A stretch of 64,000 nt of DNA, taken from positions 1-64,000 of the forward strand of contig CALNHX010002799.1 of assembly GCA_940337035.1 (NCBI GenBank), given 5' to 3'. Positions within the stretch are counted from its first letter, which is position 1; every line of letters starts with the position of its first letter. The position numbers were made by a program, and so were the translations under genes. This document shows positions 10,906-23,500 of the stretch, piece after piece. The notes under the pieces are model-generated. The model made no database searches and had not been told where the DNA came from. It was given only the letters and a program-made list of their open reading frames with translations. The DNA is from Agriotes lineatus. Taxonomy: Eukaryota; Arthropoda; Insecta; Coleoptera; Elateridae.

Positions 10906-11580
10906 AAAAATCTGGTGTGATACACTCACACAACTTCCTTTTACAGTGATCTTATAATTAGTCAAAAATGTCATTTTTAATTTTTAACCATTTGTTAAAA
11001 ATTTTCAAAAATTACAAATTCTACAAAAACGGTACAAAATCGAGTGTTAGTTGAAGAGACAAATTTTCTCTAGAATTTTAAGGTGAATTCAAAAATGTAA
11101 TAATATACCGGGTGTTTTATTTCAAATAGGAGTTAATAAAAAAATAGAAAAAAAAAACAAAAGAAACCCACTTTAGAAGTATTCAACTGGAAAATCACCT
11201 ATCTCACATCAATACACAATAAAAATGTAAGAAAAATGTAAAATTTAAAAAAAATTGTTAGAGCCGTTTTTGAAAAAATCGAAAAAACTGAAAAATCACA
11301 AGAGTAAACACCTACTTCCGGTTATGCGATTTTCTTCAAAAGCTTGCTGTCTCATCTACATAGTACACAAAACTTATATATGAAGTTTCAATGCCATACC
11401 TCTTTTCGTTTTTGAGATATTCTGTTCACAGACACACAGACAGACACACAGACAGACCAATGAAAAAAAATATGTTTTTTGGGATCAGGGGACTCTAAAA
11501 CGTGAAGATCTGTTGAAAACTCAATTTCGAGTTTTTGGGGTGAATCCAATACTTCCTTTATAGTAGTAAAAGGAAGTAAT
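10906..11580 (+). mobile_element. HINE/DINE-1-like element, copy 2
   Basis: Same family as 9441-10120 over its full length, with the same start, subterminal repeats, (GACA)n tract (about 11430-11455) and terminal stem-loop. It differs by point changes and small indels. Its last bases abut copy 3 directly. Confidence 0.75.
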
Positions 11581-12263
11581 AAAAATCTGGTGTGATACAC
11601 TCACACAACTTCCTTTTACAGTGATCTTATAATTAGTCAAAAATTTCATTTTTAATTTTCCCCATTTGTTAAAAATTTTAAAAAATTACAAATTCTACAA
11701 AAACGGTACAAAATCGAGTGTTAGTTGAAGAGACAAATTTTCTCTAGAATTTTAAGGTGAATTCAAAAATGTAATAATATACCGGGTGTTTTATTTCAAA
11801 TAGAAGTTAATAAAAAAAAAATAGAAAAAAAAACAAAAGAGACCCACTTTAGAAGTATTCAACTGGAAAATCACCTATCTCACATCAATACACATTAAAA
11901 ATTTAAGAAAAATGTAAAGCTTAAAAAAAATCGTTAGAGCCGTTTTTGAAAAAATCGAAAAAAACTGAAAAATCACAAGAGTAAACACCTACTTCCGGTT
12001 ATGCGATTTTCTTCAAAAGCTTGCTGTCTTATCTACATAGTACACAAAACTTATATATGAAGTTTTAACGCCATACCTCTTTTCGTTTTTGAGATATTCT
12101 GTTCACAGACAGACACACAGACAGACACACACACAGACAGACCAATAAAAAAAAAATGTTTTTTGGGATCAGGGGACTCTAAAACGTGAAGATCCGTTGA
12201 AAACTCAATTTCGAATTTTTGGGGTGAATCCAATACTTCCTTTATAGTAAAAGGAAGTAAAAA
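11581..12263 (+). mobile_element. HINE/DINE-1-like element, copy 3 (head-to-tail with copy 2)
   Basis: It starts AAAAATCTGG at the base after copy 2 ends. Direct head-to-tail contact is known for Helitron-group elements, because rolling-circle replication can read through or hit the same site repeatedly. Copies 2 and 3 are more alike than either is to copy 1 (for example shared 'gatcaggggactctaaaacg' against 'ttcagggg'). Confidence 0.75.
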
Positions 12264-12637
12264 GGGCTAGTGTCGATTGTATGGATATCGATAGTTACAA
12301 CTGCTACCAGTGCTACCACAGACCTGTGGTCATATGTAAGATGATCAAAGTCTTACTTTTAGATTTTTGCCGAGATAAAGGAGTTCCAACCTTAGCAAGA
12401 GATCTTTTACATGCTACACGACGTAGTAAAATGGGACCCACGGCTTTACATCACTTTCGAATGATGGAATTCTGTAGAGGTTTTTATCAGCATTTTTTAG
12501 TTTAAAATACTCGACTGGTACCGAGAATCGAACTCGCGATCCTTAGATCAGTAGTTAGAATGCTTAACCACTGAAATACCGAGTCTGGAATTCCGGCAAC
12601 AAGTTTGTGAACAGGTTATAGTTTGTTTGTTGTAATA
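12264..12637. other. Spacer with an unassigned 75-codon frame
   Basis: A plus frame at 12281-12505 contains GVPTLARDLLHATRRSKMG and has no motif I can name. The rest of the stretch holds the tRNA-like sequence annotated separately. Confidence 0.3.
12508..12585 (-). repeat. tRNA-like sequence, probable pseudo-tRNA or SINE head
   Basis: On the minus strand GACTCGG...CCAGTC could form an imperfect acceptor stem. TATTTCAGTGGTTAAGCA resembles an A box with D-loop, and GCGAGTTCGATTCTCGG is a good T-arm with B box. The anticodon stem does not pair and the middle is one base long. It looks like a decayed tRNA or the head of a tRNA-derived SINE rather than a working tRNA. Confidence 0.4.
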
Positions 12638-12764
12638 CATTCGCGGCCAAAAAAACCGGGACACTTTTTTTGACCTAATCCTCAAAATACGAAAACAATT
12701 GCTGACACTGACAATTCTAATTAATAAATGTCATTAATAGTAATTTACGGTACAAGTGCGTAAA

Positions 12765-12846
12765 GCTACTCTTTAGGCACGAGTGGGGTAAAGTTAAAAC
12801 GCGAGTGAACGACTTTTTTAAGCCCCACGAGTGACTAAAGAGTAGC
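12765..12846. repeat. Hairpin with 24-bp arms
   Basis: GCTACTCTTTAGGCACGAGT at 12765 pairs with the inverted GCTACTCTTTAGTCACTCGT ending at 12846. About 21 of 24 positions match, with a 34-base spacer. Confidence 0.6.
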
Positions 12847-13210
12847 ATAAACTAATGAAAACATGTTATTAAACCGTCGTTTTACAAACTTAAAACTGCC
12901 AACTAAAAGGCAATTTTACACACTGTCGTAGATAAAACTCATTAATCAATTTCGAATAATGACTTTTGATGACATTTATTAATTTATTAGATACAGAATG
13001 AAAGGCTGAAACAGATCTGAAAAGTTCCACTTTGAGTTTGTAAATATTCGAGATAATAGTTCTTAATGTACTATTACGGAACTTTTAGAGATTTTAGTAA
13101 CACTGTATTATTGAATTAAATTACGTTAAAAAATATGAAACTCTTCACAAAGATACTGCGAATTTCGAATTCTGATTTGGAGATTGTCCTTTGCAAATGG
13201 TGTATGTTAT

Positions 13211-13312
13211 TATTATGTAACAAACCACTTCCGGAATTGGAACGAGTAATTATTTCGGTAGAAGAACTCAATAACGACACGGTCCAATCCCGGAAGTAGT
13301 TTGTTACGTAAT
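13211..13312. repeat. Hairpin, same family as 42051-42115
   Basis: The left arm contains TGTAACAAACCACTTCCGGA and the inverted right arm TAACAAACTACTTCCGGGAT. The hairpin near 42.05 kb has nearly the same arms (GTAACGAACGACTTCCGG), so this is a family rather than a chance structure. Confidence 0.6.
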
Positions 13313-14507
13313 GACAATGGCCGTGCTTCCGAAATCATCTATGTTGTTATTCTTTGCATTTAAAAGTTTGTTGTTTGGGAAGTCGTAATGGCGACGATTT
13401 TAAGAAATGGTAATAACAAAAATTACACATGAAAATTGACAATGGCGTTAGTACTAGGAATATTGCATATTTTTTCTAATATCCAGGTTCTATCAATACC
13501 AGCTAAAGCACTGATATCCCTTATCAAAATCCCCTGCTGAATGCATCCTTCTAAACATGTAGGTACCTCATAGATGACATACTGGGTGTCTACTCTAAAC
13601 TGCCGTACGTGTGTACATTTCGGAAACTATAAGTCACCTAGAAGTCATTTTCTAAAGAATAGAGAAATACCTAATTATTTTGAGTTATTACCAGGGTTGC
13701 AAACAATTCTGAAAGACTAGATTTCCAGATTTGACTAGTAACTTAAAATTGTATTTTGTGAATTTCCTTCTCATATAACAATGGCACTATTTTTTTTTAA
13801 GAATTAGCAATTAAGAATTTAAAAATAAATATAAAGATTACAGCTCTTTTCGTACTCGGGCTATTACAAAAACACATGGAAGTACCCTAACCGTTATAGC
13901 AAAAAATGCCACGTGGACGCATCTGATTTTTTTCAGTTTTGATAAGTTTTTTTAATTCCTTGATTAAAACTCTACCACAATGCGTTTTGGGATTTCTGTA
14001 AAAATTGGAAAAATGAAAGCAGGTGCTGCCAAATTTGTTCAAATCAATACATCGAATTAAGAGAAAATAAAGTTTTCAGGAAACAAGTGCATTAAAGAAA
14101 TTGTTGGAAATGACCACCCTCCGACATGATACACGCCTCAGCTCTTCGTCTCGTCGGTAATTGTTTTCGCATTTTGAGAATTAGGTCAAAAAAAGTATCC
14201 TGGTGTTTTTGACCGCGACTGTATATAAAACTAGAAAATGAATATTTTCTTCTGTAAAATTCTTCATAAAAAGAATCTATATTTTCTCTACCGATACAAC
14301 GATACAAGAATATATTTCAGCAAAAATGTAAGGGGGAAATTCTGTAAGAGAAACTGAGGGAGTTATATCCTAAATTACCGTTTAACGGATATTTAGGCAC
14401 TTCTTTTGCATAACACATGATAGATCAAAGTGAGGTTATATGTGATGTGTTAAATTAACCCCTGCTGCCGGTATTTTAAATTTAGTTTTAGTTCTTTCGA
14501 TAAAGTA

Positions 14508-17500
14508 ATGGAAAAGCTTATACACACGTTGGCAATTGTACTTCCAATAATCGCCTTATCGAGTGTAATATTAGTAGTGTGTGTGAATTTGTACCTGAAA
14601 ATTCGGTAAGATATAGCACTTCACCTTGCCGCCAAAAATAATAAAAAGTTATTTCTAGACGTAAATTTTCGGTAAAAGTCAATTGTTGGTTTTGTAACCA
14701 GTGGACCAAGGTACGGTACGATGAACAAAATTGCTTTGAATGCCCCACATGTTTACAATATAATGGCTTCGATGCTGTAAGTATATTTCTTTTAACGTAT
14801 AATCTGCTAACCAACAAGATGCATTTTCAGAATGGTGACTATAATAAGCAGATACCTGCACAACATGACGAGCTGTTAAATCAACAGGTGCCGAGACCAG
14901 AAACTAAAAGTCGTTACTCTTCGTCAAATGGGTTATGTCATCTCTGCAATAATAATCAGCAGTTAAGAATTTATCAGTTAGCTAACTTTATTCCACTTAA
15001 CGAAGCAAATTTTGATGTAGAAGTCGAACATTTTCAGTGAGTATTTGTTGCTGTTATCCTTCAGTCTTTGACAAATTTGCTTTTAGAAAACAACTTGACA
15101 AGGCATATAAACTTTGCTCAGTATGTGAGAATGTGGTTAAGAAGACGATTCGTAAACAAAATTGCTTGCTCGGCCTGAAATTTTCGCAGTTACGCAAAAA
15201 GGGACTGTTGCTCCTCGATTTAAACAATTCGTATAACGGAATTTCCAAAAAGGCCAAATGGTCGTTTTTGCAAAAATTGCTGAATTTTACTTTACTTAGC
15301 TTTGCTTTTCTAAATTTACTGAATGTAATAATTGAGTTAGACTTTTCTGAACAAACTTTGAAACAGGTCATGCCAAAATGGACAATGATGTATATCCTGC
15401 TAGTAAAAGATATATACTTAATGATTAGAGCAACGATTGAAAACATTGGTTTTAGCGTATTGGGTAATATAAGTGGAGTCTACAATTGGTTCATAAATGC
15501 AGTGGTAAAAGTACCAATAATAGCAGCAATATTTCCGTATGTTAATTGGTCTGTTAATTATCTAAGTACAGTGTACACTCGTACAAGCAAACATTATTCT
15601 CTGCCAGTACTACCTCAAACATCCTTTGAAAATGCCACCTTATTGTGTTTAGTTGGAATGTTGCTTCAGGTCATCACATTACTATGGAGTGACACCAAAA
15701 ATATTAAAAGAAAATTGGTGCAAATGTTTATGTGGACTGTTCTTACATGTGTTCGATGGCATTATCCCACTCATATGCATTCTCATTCCATTAATGCTCT
15801 TCAGGTAAGTTTTAAACATGTCTTACCATATATTACATAGGTAAGTAGTATCGGACAGCGTACGGAACATTGGGAAATTCGTGTTCTTGCATTGTTGGAT
15901 CTGGTCCATCGCGTGTATAAAATGCATTCATTTATATTGGCCTCTCCAAGTTATTTACCAACTTAGATTTTTAAATTTTGAATATGTTACAATTTACTAC
16001 TCGTTTTCACTTACAGTGCCATTTTATTTTTAACAAAACAATGAATTTCTGTATGTTCCACATGCTGTCAGACACTCCATATACTATACTAGTTAGCCAA
16101 TGCCTTAGCAATCGGAAAATGGACCTTTTTGTTAGTCTAAACAAATTAGAATAGATAGCAGGCTTTTGATTTGAGAAGGTAGAGTCCGCTCAACGTAAGA
16201 TAGGGACAGGCACGTCACAGTTCGGCTGCGCGGACTTTTGTTACGTCACGCGCCTCAAGAATTGGCAGTGGCGTACACGGATACAAGTGAACTCGTCGCT
16301 TATCCTATCTACTACTAAACCCCCTGGTAACAGGACGCCTATTTAAAAACGTGTCGTTGCTAAGTAACCATTGCCCATTGGGATAATGGCCAAACAACTG
16401 CGCACCCTGGCAATGATGACGTGCCTGTCCCTATCTTACGTTGGGTGGACTCTACTGACTTATCCTACTATATTTGAACTTATTTATACAGTTGCTAACT
16501 CTTCTACTATACAGGTCAGAGAGATTTCTGATTTCTCCTCAATATACAGAGGAGTAACTTAGCACCAGAGAGAGTGGGTAGCCTGTTTGTTCCCATTGAT
16601 TATGTACATAACTTATAACGAAGTTACTTTTTGCATACATTTTTTCAGTAACATAATTTTTAGAGTACTAGTAACAATTTATCTAACTAACAAGGTATCT
16701 ACCATTCTGAAATTTCTGGAAATCTCCTGGAATGTCAAAACTGGCACTTGAATTACTTGAAATTTCGTTATCCTCTTGGAATTTCTATAACAATTTCAAA
16801 TTTCTCCTTATCAAATTTGTGATTCGTATTCGAAAGATTAGTTTGTTGCAAAATATGAAATTGAACCCTTAACTGGGCAGGTGTAATTATTAGTGATGTG
16901 AGCTTGAAAAGTTTCATGAAAAGTTTCAGTGAAAAGTTTCAAATTTTATGAAACTTTTCAAATTTATAAGTTTCACATGTTTCAAAAATTTCCAAAAGTT
17001 TCATAAGTTTCATAAGTTTCAAAAGTTTCTTATAAGTTTCAAGTCAGTATTACAGATTGCTAGTGAAGTCAAAACAAAGCAACCTAAAATACATGAAATT
17101 GATGATGATGAAGAAGAAGAACTTAGATTTACAGACTCGGAAGAGTCGGATGCTTCTCTATTTCAAGATGAGGAATTAATGAAAGACTATACATTAAATA
17201 TGGCAGAAGTTAGTAGTGACGAGGTAACAACTGATGACTATGGTGACACTGAATTAGAAAATAATGAATAAAAATAGGTTTAAATAGTAAATACTAATTT
17301 TACTTATATATGTTATTTTTAAAAACTGTGTCTTGTAATTTCATAATTTCTAACCCCTTTTAAGTAAAATTAATGTTCTGTTTAAATATTATATATTGGT
17401 ACTACTGTATTAGATACTTTAAAATGCTGAAAGCTACTTAAATGTACAGGAATTCTAAAAATTTCACAAGTTTCATAAGTTTCAAGGTTTTCATGAAACT

Positions 17501-20500
17501 TTTCATGAAACTTTTCAAAATTATAAGTTTCATGAAACTTAACATCACTAGTAATTATAGAACTTAAGTGGGCAGGTGGGACGCTGGTAATGCCTCAAGC
17601 TAAAACTAATTTTTTTAAAATAATCTGTGGTTATTATTAGTACATTGTTTTACTTTATGTTATCATCATGCAGCCATTTGCGTCCATTTCTGGGCATAGA
17701 CCTCCCCTAGACGCTTCCACTCCTCTCGGCATTCAGCAGTCTTCAGCCTATTATTAGTGACTCTTGATATCATCAGTTCAGCATATTGGTGGGCGTCCCC
17801 GACTTCTCTTATAGATTCTGGTTCTCCACTCTAGTAATTTATGGGTCTATATCATATCTGTTAGCTTGGCTATATGTCCTGTCCACTTCCATTTTAAATT
17901 AGCTATTCGAGTGACGACATCTGTAACACCAGTTCGTCTGCGCAGCTCCTCATTTTGTACTTTGTTCATGATCGTTATTCCGAGCATCCATCTTTCCATA
18001 TGCACATAGAGTGCCACCAAACACACAAACCCTGAGTAGGGGAGGCTGGCTCTAGCTCTGTTCCACAAGTACACTCTGCAGAAAAATGATAAACATTACT
18101 AACGGCGGGAAATTTATACTTTTATTTTAAAAATCGTAGCAATTTTTACTAAGGCACTATTTATCAAATAAATTCATTGTTATGAAAATAATAGCAAATA
18201 AAACAACCGATAATGCAATACATATTTTTATACTAATAAAAATTACAAAAGTACTAAAATAAAAATTGTATTAGATTACCTATTTATCAATTATCCTAAA
18301 GGTTAATGCGAAATACTACAAAGTTTTTAATCAAAGCACTTGCACTGGTATTTGACGTTCTCGTATTGACAGTGAAAATTAAATTGTCGTAAGTTACAAC
18401 CATTAAGCCATTTGCCATGTTTCTTCTCCACACATTTTCCATAGTGTACATTTCGTGAACCGTTCTTCGCAAAACCAAACCAAATAACCAAGAACGATTT
18501 TCAACGCAAAAGTAACTAGATTTAAATCAGTTTCGAACAGGTCAGCCCTAAACCGCATCGCTGTCGTGTTTTCTATTTTGCATAATTGAGTATTTTCACT
18601 AGAATATAGTGAAAAATAAAATGTCAAGTGACAAGGAAGACATTGTTCTTTATTATTATTATTATTATTATAAAGTTTGTTTCACTTCTTACCTTCTCAA
18701 CTCTGTATGTTCCTTATTTATTTTCTGATAATTTTAGTCAGTTATAACGGGTGTCTTAAAATGAATTACATCTAGTATGCTTTGAATTTCCCATAATGCA
18801 ATCTAAAATTTTACTTGAAATTGGCAAGACTGTAAGTCTATGTCAAATTCAAGGTTAGTAGGTTAGGTTTTGCGTCACTTTTGACACAGACTGGCGCAAA
18901 ACCTAACGTACTTACCTCGAATTTGACATAGACTTACAATCTTGCCAATTTCAAGTAAAATTTTAGATTGCATTATGTGAAATTCAAAGCATACTAGATG
19001 TAATTCAATTTAAGACACCCGTTACTACCCTTTCAAAACATTATTTTTACAATTTTTAAATAATTTTACCATAAACCAGTAGCTTACTGCAATCAAAAAT
19101 AAATACGAAAAATTAGGTCTAGTTTTATCGAAATAAATTCTTAGAAAAAGTTGCCCAGAACCACAAAAATTGTTAAATCCAAGTATGGAAAAATTATTAT
19201 TATTATTATTATAAAATGTTTCACTTCTCGGTTTGTATTTTCCTTTTATTTTCTGATCCATTTCAAATTTCGATCAATTATACTGTCTTTTAAAAGTATT
19301 AGTTTTTTACATTTTTAAAATAAGTTTCGTGGAAAACTAGTACCTTACTGCAATCAAAATGAAATGCGAAAAATCATAGTAGTTAGAAGATATAAGGGTA
19401 TAAAGATACGAAGTGAAACATTTATTGTGTAAAATCGTAATAGTAATAATAATTTTTCAATAAAAAATTGTATTGTGACTATAGTTGTGATTCTGAGCAA
19501 CTTTTTCTAACAACATTTTTGGATAACACTGGACCTGGCCTATCTGATTCCTCTTTTTTTGCATCTGGTTTTGATTGCAATAAAATTATACAAAAATTGC
19601 TAAAATAACTTTTGTGAAGGGTAGTATAACTGACCAAAATTTAAAATCGGTCAGAAGATAAATAAGGAAGATACAAGGGTGTGAATGTGAGAAGTGAAAC
19701 GCACTGTAGATATAGAAGATAAAGAAGAACATTTTGGGTTCACCCATATATTAGAATATTCTGCTAGTGTATAATTGTAGTATAAAGGGGGTAATTCTCT
19801 ACCTCCCTTGGGAATTTGGCATTAATAACTTGTTCATTCATATTGTCTTATTTGTTAATTTCTTAGAATTTAGTTGGTAACTGGTAGCCCGGCGACTAGT
19901 ATGTCAAGTTTCCTGTAACTGACCACAAATTGGTTACAAACCAGTAGCCGATCTTTAGCTTTGTGAGCGGACCTCCATATAAATACATAAGCAACTGGTT
20001 AGTGATTGTAGTTTAAATTGCGTCACTTTTCAGTTTCTTTCGAGTAGCTTCGTGTGCGGAGGGCCTTAAACGAGTACCTGGAAAAAGTAAAGACAAAAGT
20101 ATTACCTGCATTATGTTTTTTAATAACAACGTTGAAAAATAATATTTTTTAAGCATTACCTGATATAGCAAATTGGTTAGGAACTTTATCACAGAGGTTG
20201 ATTTTGCAGTTTCTGCAGCTACTAACTCTGTAGCTTGCTCTCCTGGAAATATCCACATTCCAGAAGCCGTTTGTTCACCAAACACAAGCCATCCGAAGTT
20301 AAACGACGAATAGGTAAATAATAACAAAAATAACTAACGAAGAGAATCAATGCTAATAATAACAGCAATCATTAACAAAGAACAACAAAAATTATTAACA
20401 ACAGCACTCGAAAACCTGGAAATTAGACACTTTTGTCTTCGTATTGAAAATTGAAAAAAGTAATGGACTTGTAAAAAGTAAAAGATGTTTTTCTTAGAGG

Positions 20501-23500
20501 GATACAACTTTAAATTGAAATAAAACACAGAAAGATGTTTTTAATATAAATGAAATTGGCTTTATCTGAAAGATAATTTTATGGCATTTATGTTTGAATA
20601 TGATTTCGGGCATGTGACCGCCGCGGCTGGCGTGTACATGACGTAATCTGGAGGTCCAATTTTCACACACTCTTTGCAGTAAATCAGGCTGTATTTCGGC
20701 AATAACACGTCGAATGTTGGCGTCCAAGTGCTCAATTGTTTCCGGTTTATCAACATAGACATGCAACTTTACATATCCTCAAAGAAAATAATCTAACGGC
20801 GTCAAATCACACGAAAGAGGTGGCCAGTTAACAGATCCATTTTGCCGCTAATGAGAAAAGTACCACATTTCTTAACGATGTTGAATGTAGAAATGTAGTA
20901 GATTACCAAATGAAGTGTTCAAACTCGCCATACTTGTTCAGTAAAACATAATTTATCAAATTTGGGTAATATACTATTTCGTGTACTGAATAGAAAAGAG
21001 CTACTTTGGTCGGTAATAAATAGTAAAGAAAAGTGTCAGATTTCTCATTAGCAACGTCAACAATCTCTATTCATGAACGTGATTAGTAAAAAAATTAAAT
21101 GTACAATTATTTACATTAGAAAACGTTATTCCAGAAAAAGATGACTGCAAGTCATTATTTGATGGCGAAGTTGATGGTTGTGCTGGTAACAGCGCGGTAC
21201 AAAGAAATTATATCTGCAGAAAGCGCAGGGAAAATTCTTTTTGAGGTTTTCACTTTGTTTTCAATACTTTCCTCTACATACGCTTCTTCTATGGTTGTTG
21301 AGTGCCACCTGCCATGCCTCTTCAAGGTTTGAATATCAGCCCCACTCTCAGCCAGCAAGGTGGCCGATGTCCTTCTTAAACAAAAAGTGCCGTGTAACTA
21401 CGAACATCTGTTAACTTCGAATACAGTCAGACCTCGCCGTTCGCGGGTTTGCGCTTCGCTGATTTGATTTTACGCGGGGCACCTTTGTGCTCTCTTTTCT
21501 TTGCCGTTTGCGGATATTTTTGCTTTGCCGTTCGCGGATGGAATTGCTAACGTTAACTGTTTCAACTTTTACACACTAACGGCCGGTCTTATGAAGGCCA
21601 CTAATCTGACATTACACTGATTAAAAATGTCATAACACCTTTTGTACTTTTCCTTCAATTTTAATGGAAGTAGATTTGAAACTGCTTCTGAAGCTTCTTG
21701 AAATATATCGAGATTTACTTCAAAATTCATTTTACCAAGAAAATTGTTGCCGTTGTGCCTTTTGACTTTTAGTTGTTTACTGGTTGTTATGTATAACATT
21801 GTCATGGTTAACACTGCGTTACACACTGTTACGTTTTTACGCTCGGGCTATTTAAAAATTATACGACGCTTCTTGTATTAAACATTTATTTACAACGATT
21901 AATTACGATTATTTACAAACACAAGAATTATGAAGGCAGAACACAAATTACTTATAAACTACACTAATTATTTATATACGGCTTAACAGTAATGATGTAT
22001 ATGGTTATACACTCTATTTATTTACACTGGATTAAACATCAATTATTTATGTGGCTATTTATGTTATACACGCGTTTATTTATGTGGCGGCCTTACGCCT
22101 TCGAGTTTGATGAGAACTGCCCTGAATTCAGACGGCCGTGTATTTATATTCGCTGGGGAGAGGTTCCAGAAACGCCGCGATATTTCCTCGAAGTTCCAGA
22201 CACATGCATGACGCACCGCATCGGGGCCGCTCTCGCATCACCTGGAAAATGACTCATCCGTCCGCAGCTGGGTCCAAGGCCGCTTCCCGAAGCTCCGGAA
22301 CAATGACTCATTCGTCCGCAGCTGGCCCCAAGGTCGTCTCCTGGCGGCTGTGCCTCACGCGTTTGCAGATGCTTGATTTCAAGCTCGTTACAATACTCTG
22401 ACCAAAATTATTTTAAAATTTATTTTTAAATGTGTATATGAAAGATTTGGTTATTTTTTGTCAAGTACATGAAAAAATAGCATCTCCAACATGTTAGAAA
22501 AGTGATTTTTCCATGCTCATGTAAATTTAATCAACTCGCTTCGCTGTGCTCGCTCGTTAATTAAACCTTTACACTCACTGGAAAACTCACTTTACTTAAC
22601 TTGTAGAACAATCTACTATTAATTCATTAGTGAATTAAAAAAATTTCAATGAACAACATATTTTTATTATTTCTACAAATATTTACATTCAGTTATTCTT
22701 TCTCTTTGTAGTGTATAATATATAATTACTAAAATTTAGATCAAATTGACGATTAATGGACAAATTTATATCTTGATTTGAATATTTAAAAATTTTTTAT
22801 TCAAAATTTCGTCAAAATTGAATAAAAACGTATATACGCTACATGAATTAAACATTTATTCACTTAAACACATATTTTCGTGAATAAACATGTTTTTCTT
22901 CAAACGGCAGTAAAATATGGCATTATACTGCTGGATTGATGATGCTAAACAGTCACTTTATTGCCAAGCGGCAGATAATATTATCTGCCGCTGACGAACG
23001 GCAGATAAAGTTATTATCTGCCGCTGACGACTTTATCTGCTGCTCACCAGCGGCAGGTAAAGTTATTATCTGCCGCTGACAACTTTATCTGCCGCTCGTC
23101 AGCGGCAGATAATATTATCTGCCGCTGACGAGATCAAGTAATTTTCTTCGAATTTTGTTCACAAAGTTGTAAATAATTTGTTATAAAAACGTTTGAAGAA
23201 AAAATACTATATGTTATTCGGAGCAAAAGTATCTTTATGTGGCTCGGCTGTACTTATCTGTCTCGCAAGCTCGGCAGATAACCCGTCCAGCCTCGCCACA
23301 TAAAATATAACTTTTGCTCCTAATAACATAATATACTATTAATTCACTTGGTGTATAATATTTATGAATATATACCTGATATTATTTACTGGTGTCACTA
23401 TAAATAAAAAAACTTCAAGTATTTGCAGTTTGTTTTGGATAGATTGATATAACTCAAACTATGAAAATATAGCTATGTAAGCTTTCGTGCTTTGAACATA

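Larger units (their letters stand above)
12638..14221. mobile_element. Tc1-like element with about 60-bp inverted ends, rearranged inside
   Basis: The left end (12638-about 12705) and the inverted right end (about 14160-14221) share GCGGYCAAAAA, ACTTTTTTTGACCTAAT and CTCAAAATRCGAAAACAATT. TA flanks both sides (12636-12637 and 14222-14223). CAGTCGCGGTCAAAA ends are typical of Tc1-like transposons. Next to the right end a minus-strand stretch reads RRRAEACIMSEGGHFQQFL and stops, resembling the tail of Tc1/mariner transposases. Its direction points inward from the nearest end, so the interior has been rearranged. The interior also contains two hairpins (12765-12846 and 13211-13312). The right end lies 290 bp upstream of the TMEM201 start codon. 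Confidence 0.6.

Noticed and set aside
15037..15064. 28-base intron alternative (GTGAGT...CTTCAG) in TMEM201
   Set aside because: Too short for a spliceosomal intron; the 50-base version to 15086 gives the conserved KQLDKAYKLC reading and correct phase.
15045..15446. Minus-strand frame of 130 codons overlapping TMEM201
   Set aside because: It is the shadow of exon 4, whose plus-strand reading is conserved.
16371..16562. 63-codon frame as an additional TMEM201 exon
   Set aside because: Most of it lies in the right end of a MITE, and exon 4 joins exon 5 in perfect phase without it.
21827..22392. Full LTR retrotransposon
   Set aside because: Only one LTR-like unit is present, with no primer-binding site, polypurine tract or pol fragments nearby.
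22967..23130. Repeated units that superficially resemble a CRISPR array
   Set aside because: Units alternate in orientation, spacers are 2-10 bases, no cas genes are near and the host is a eukaryote.
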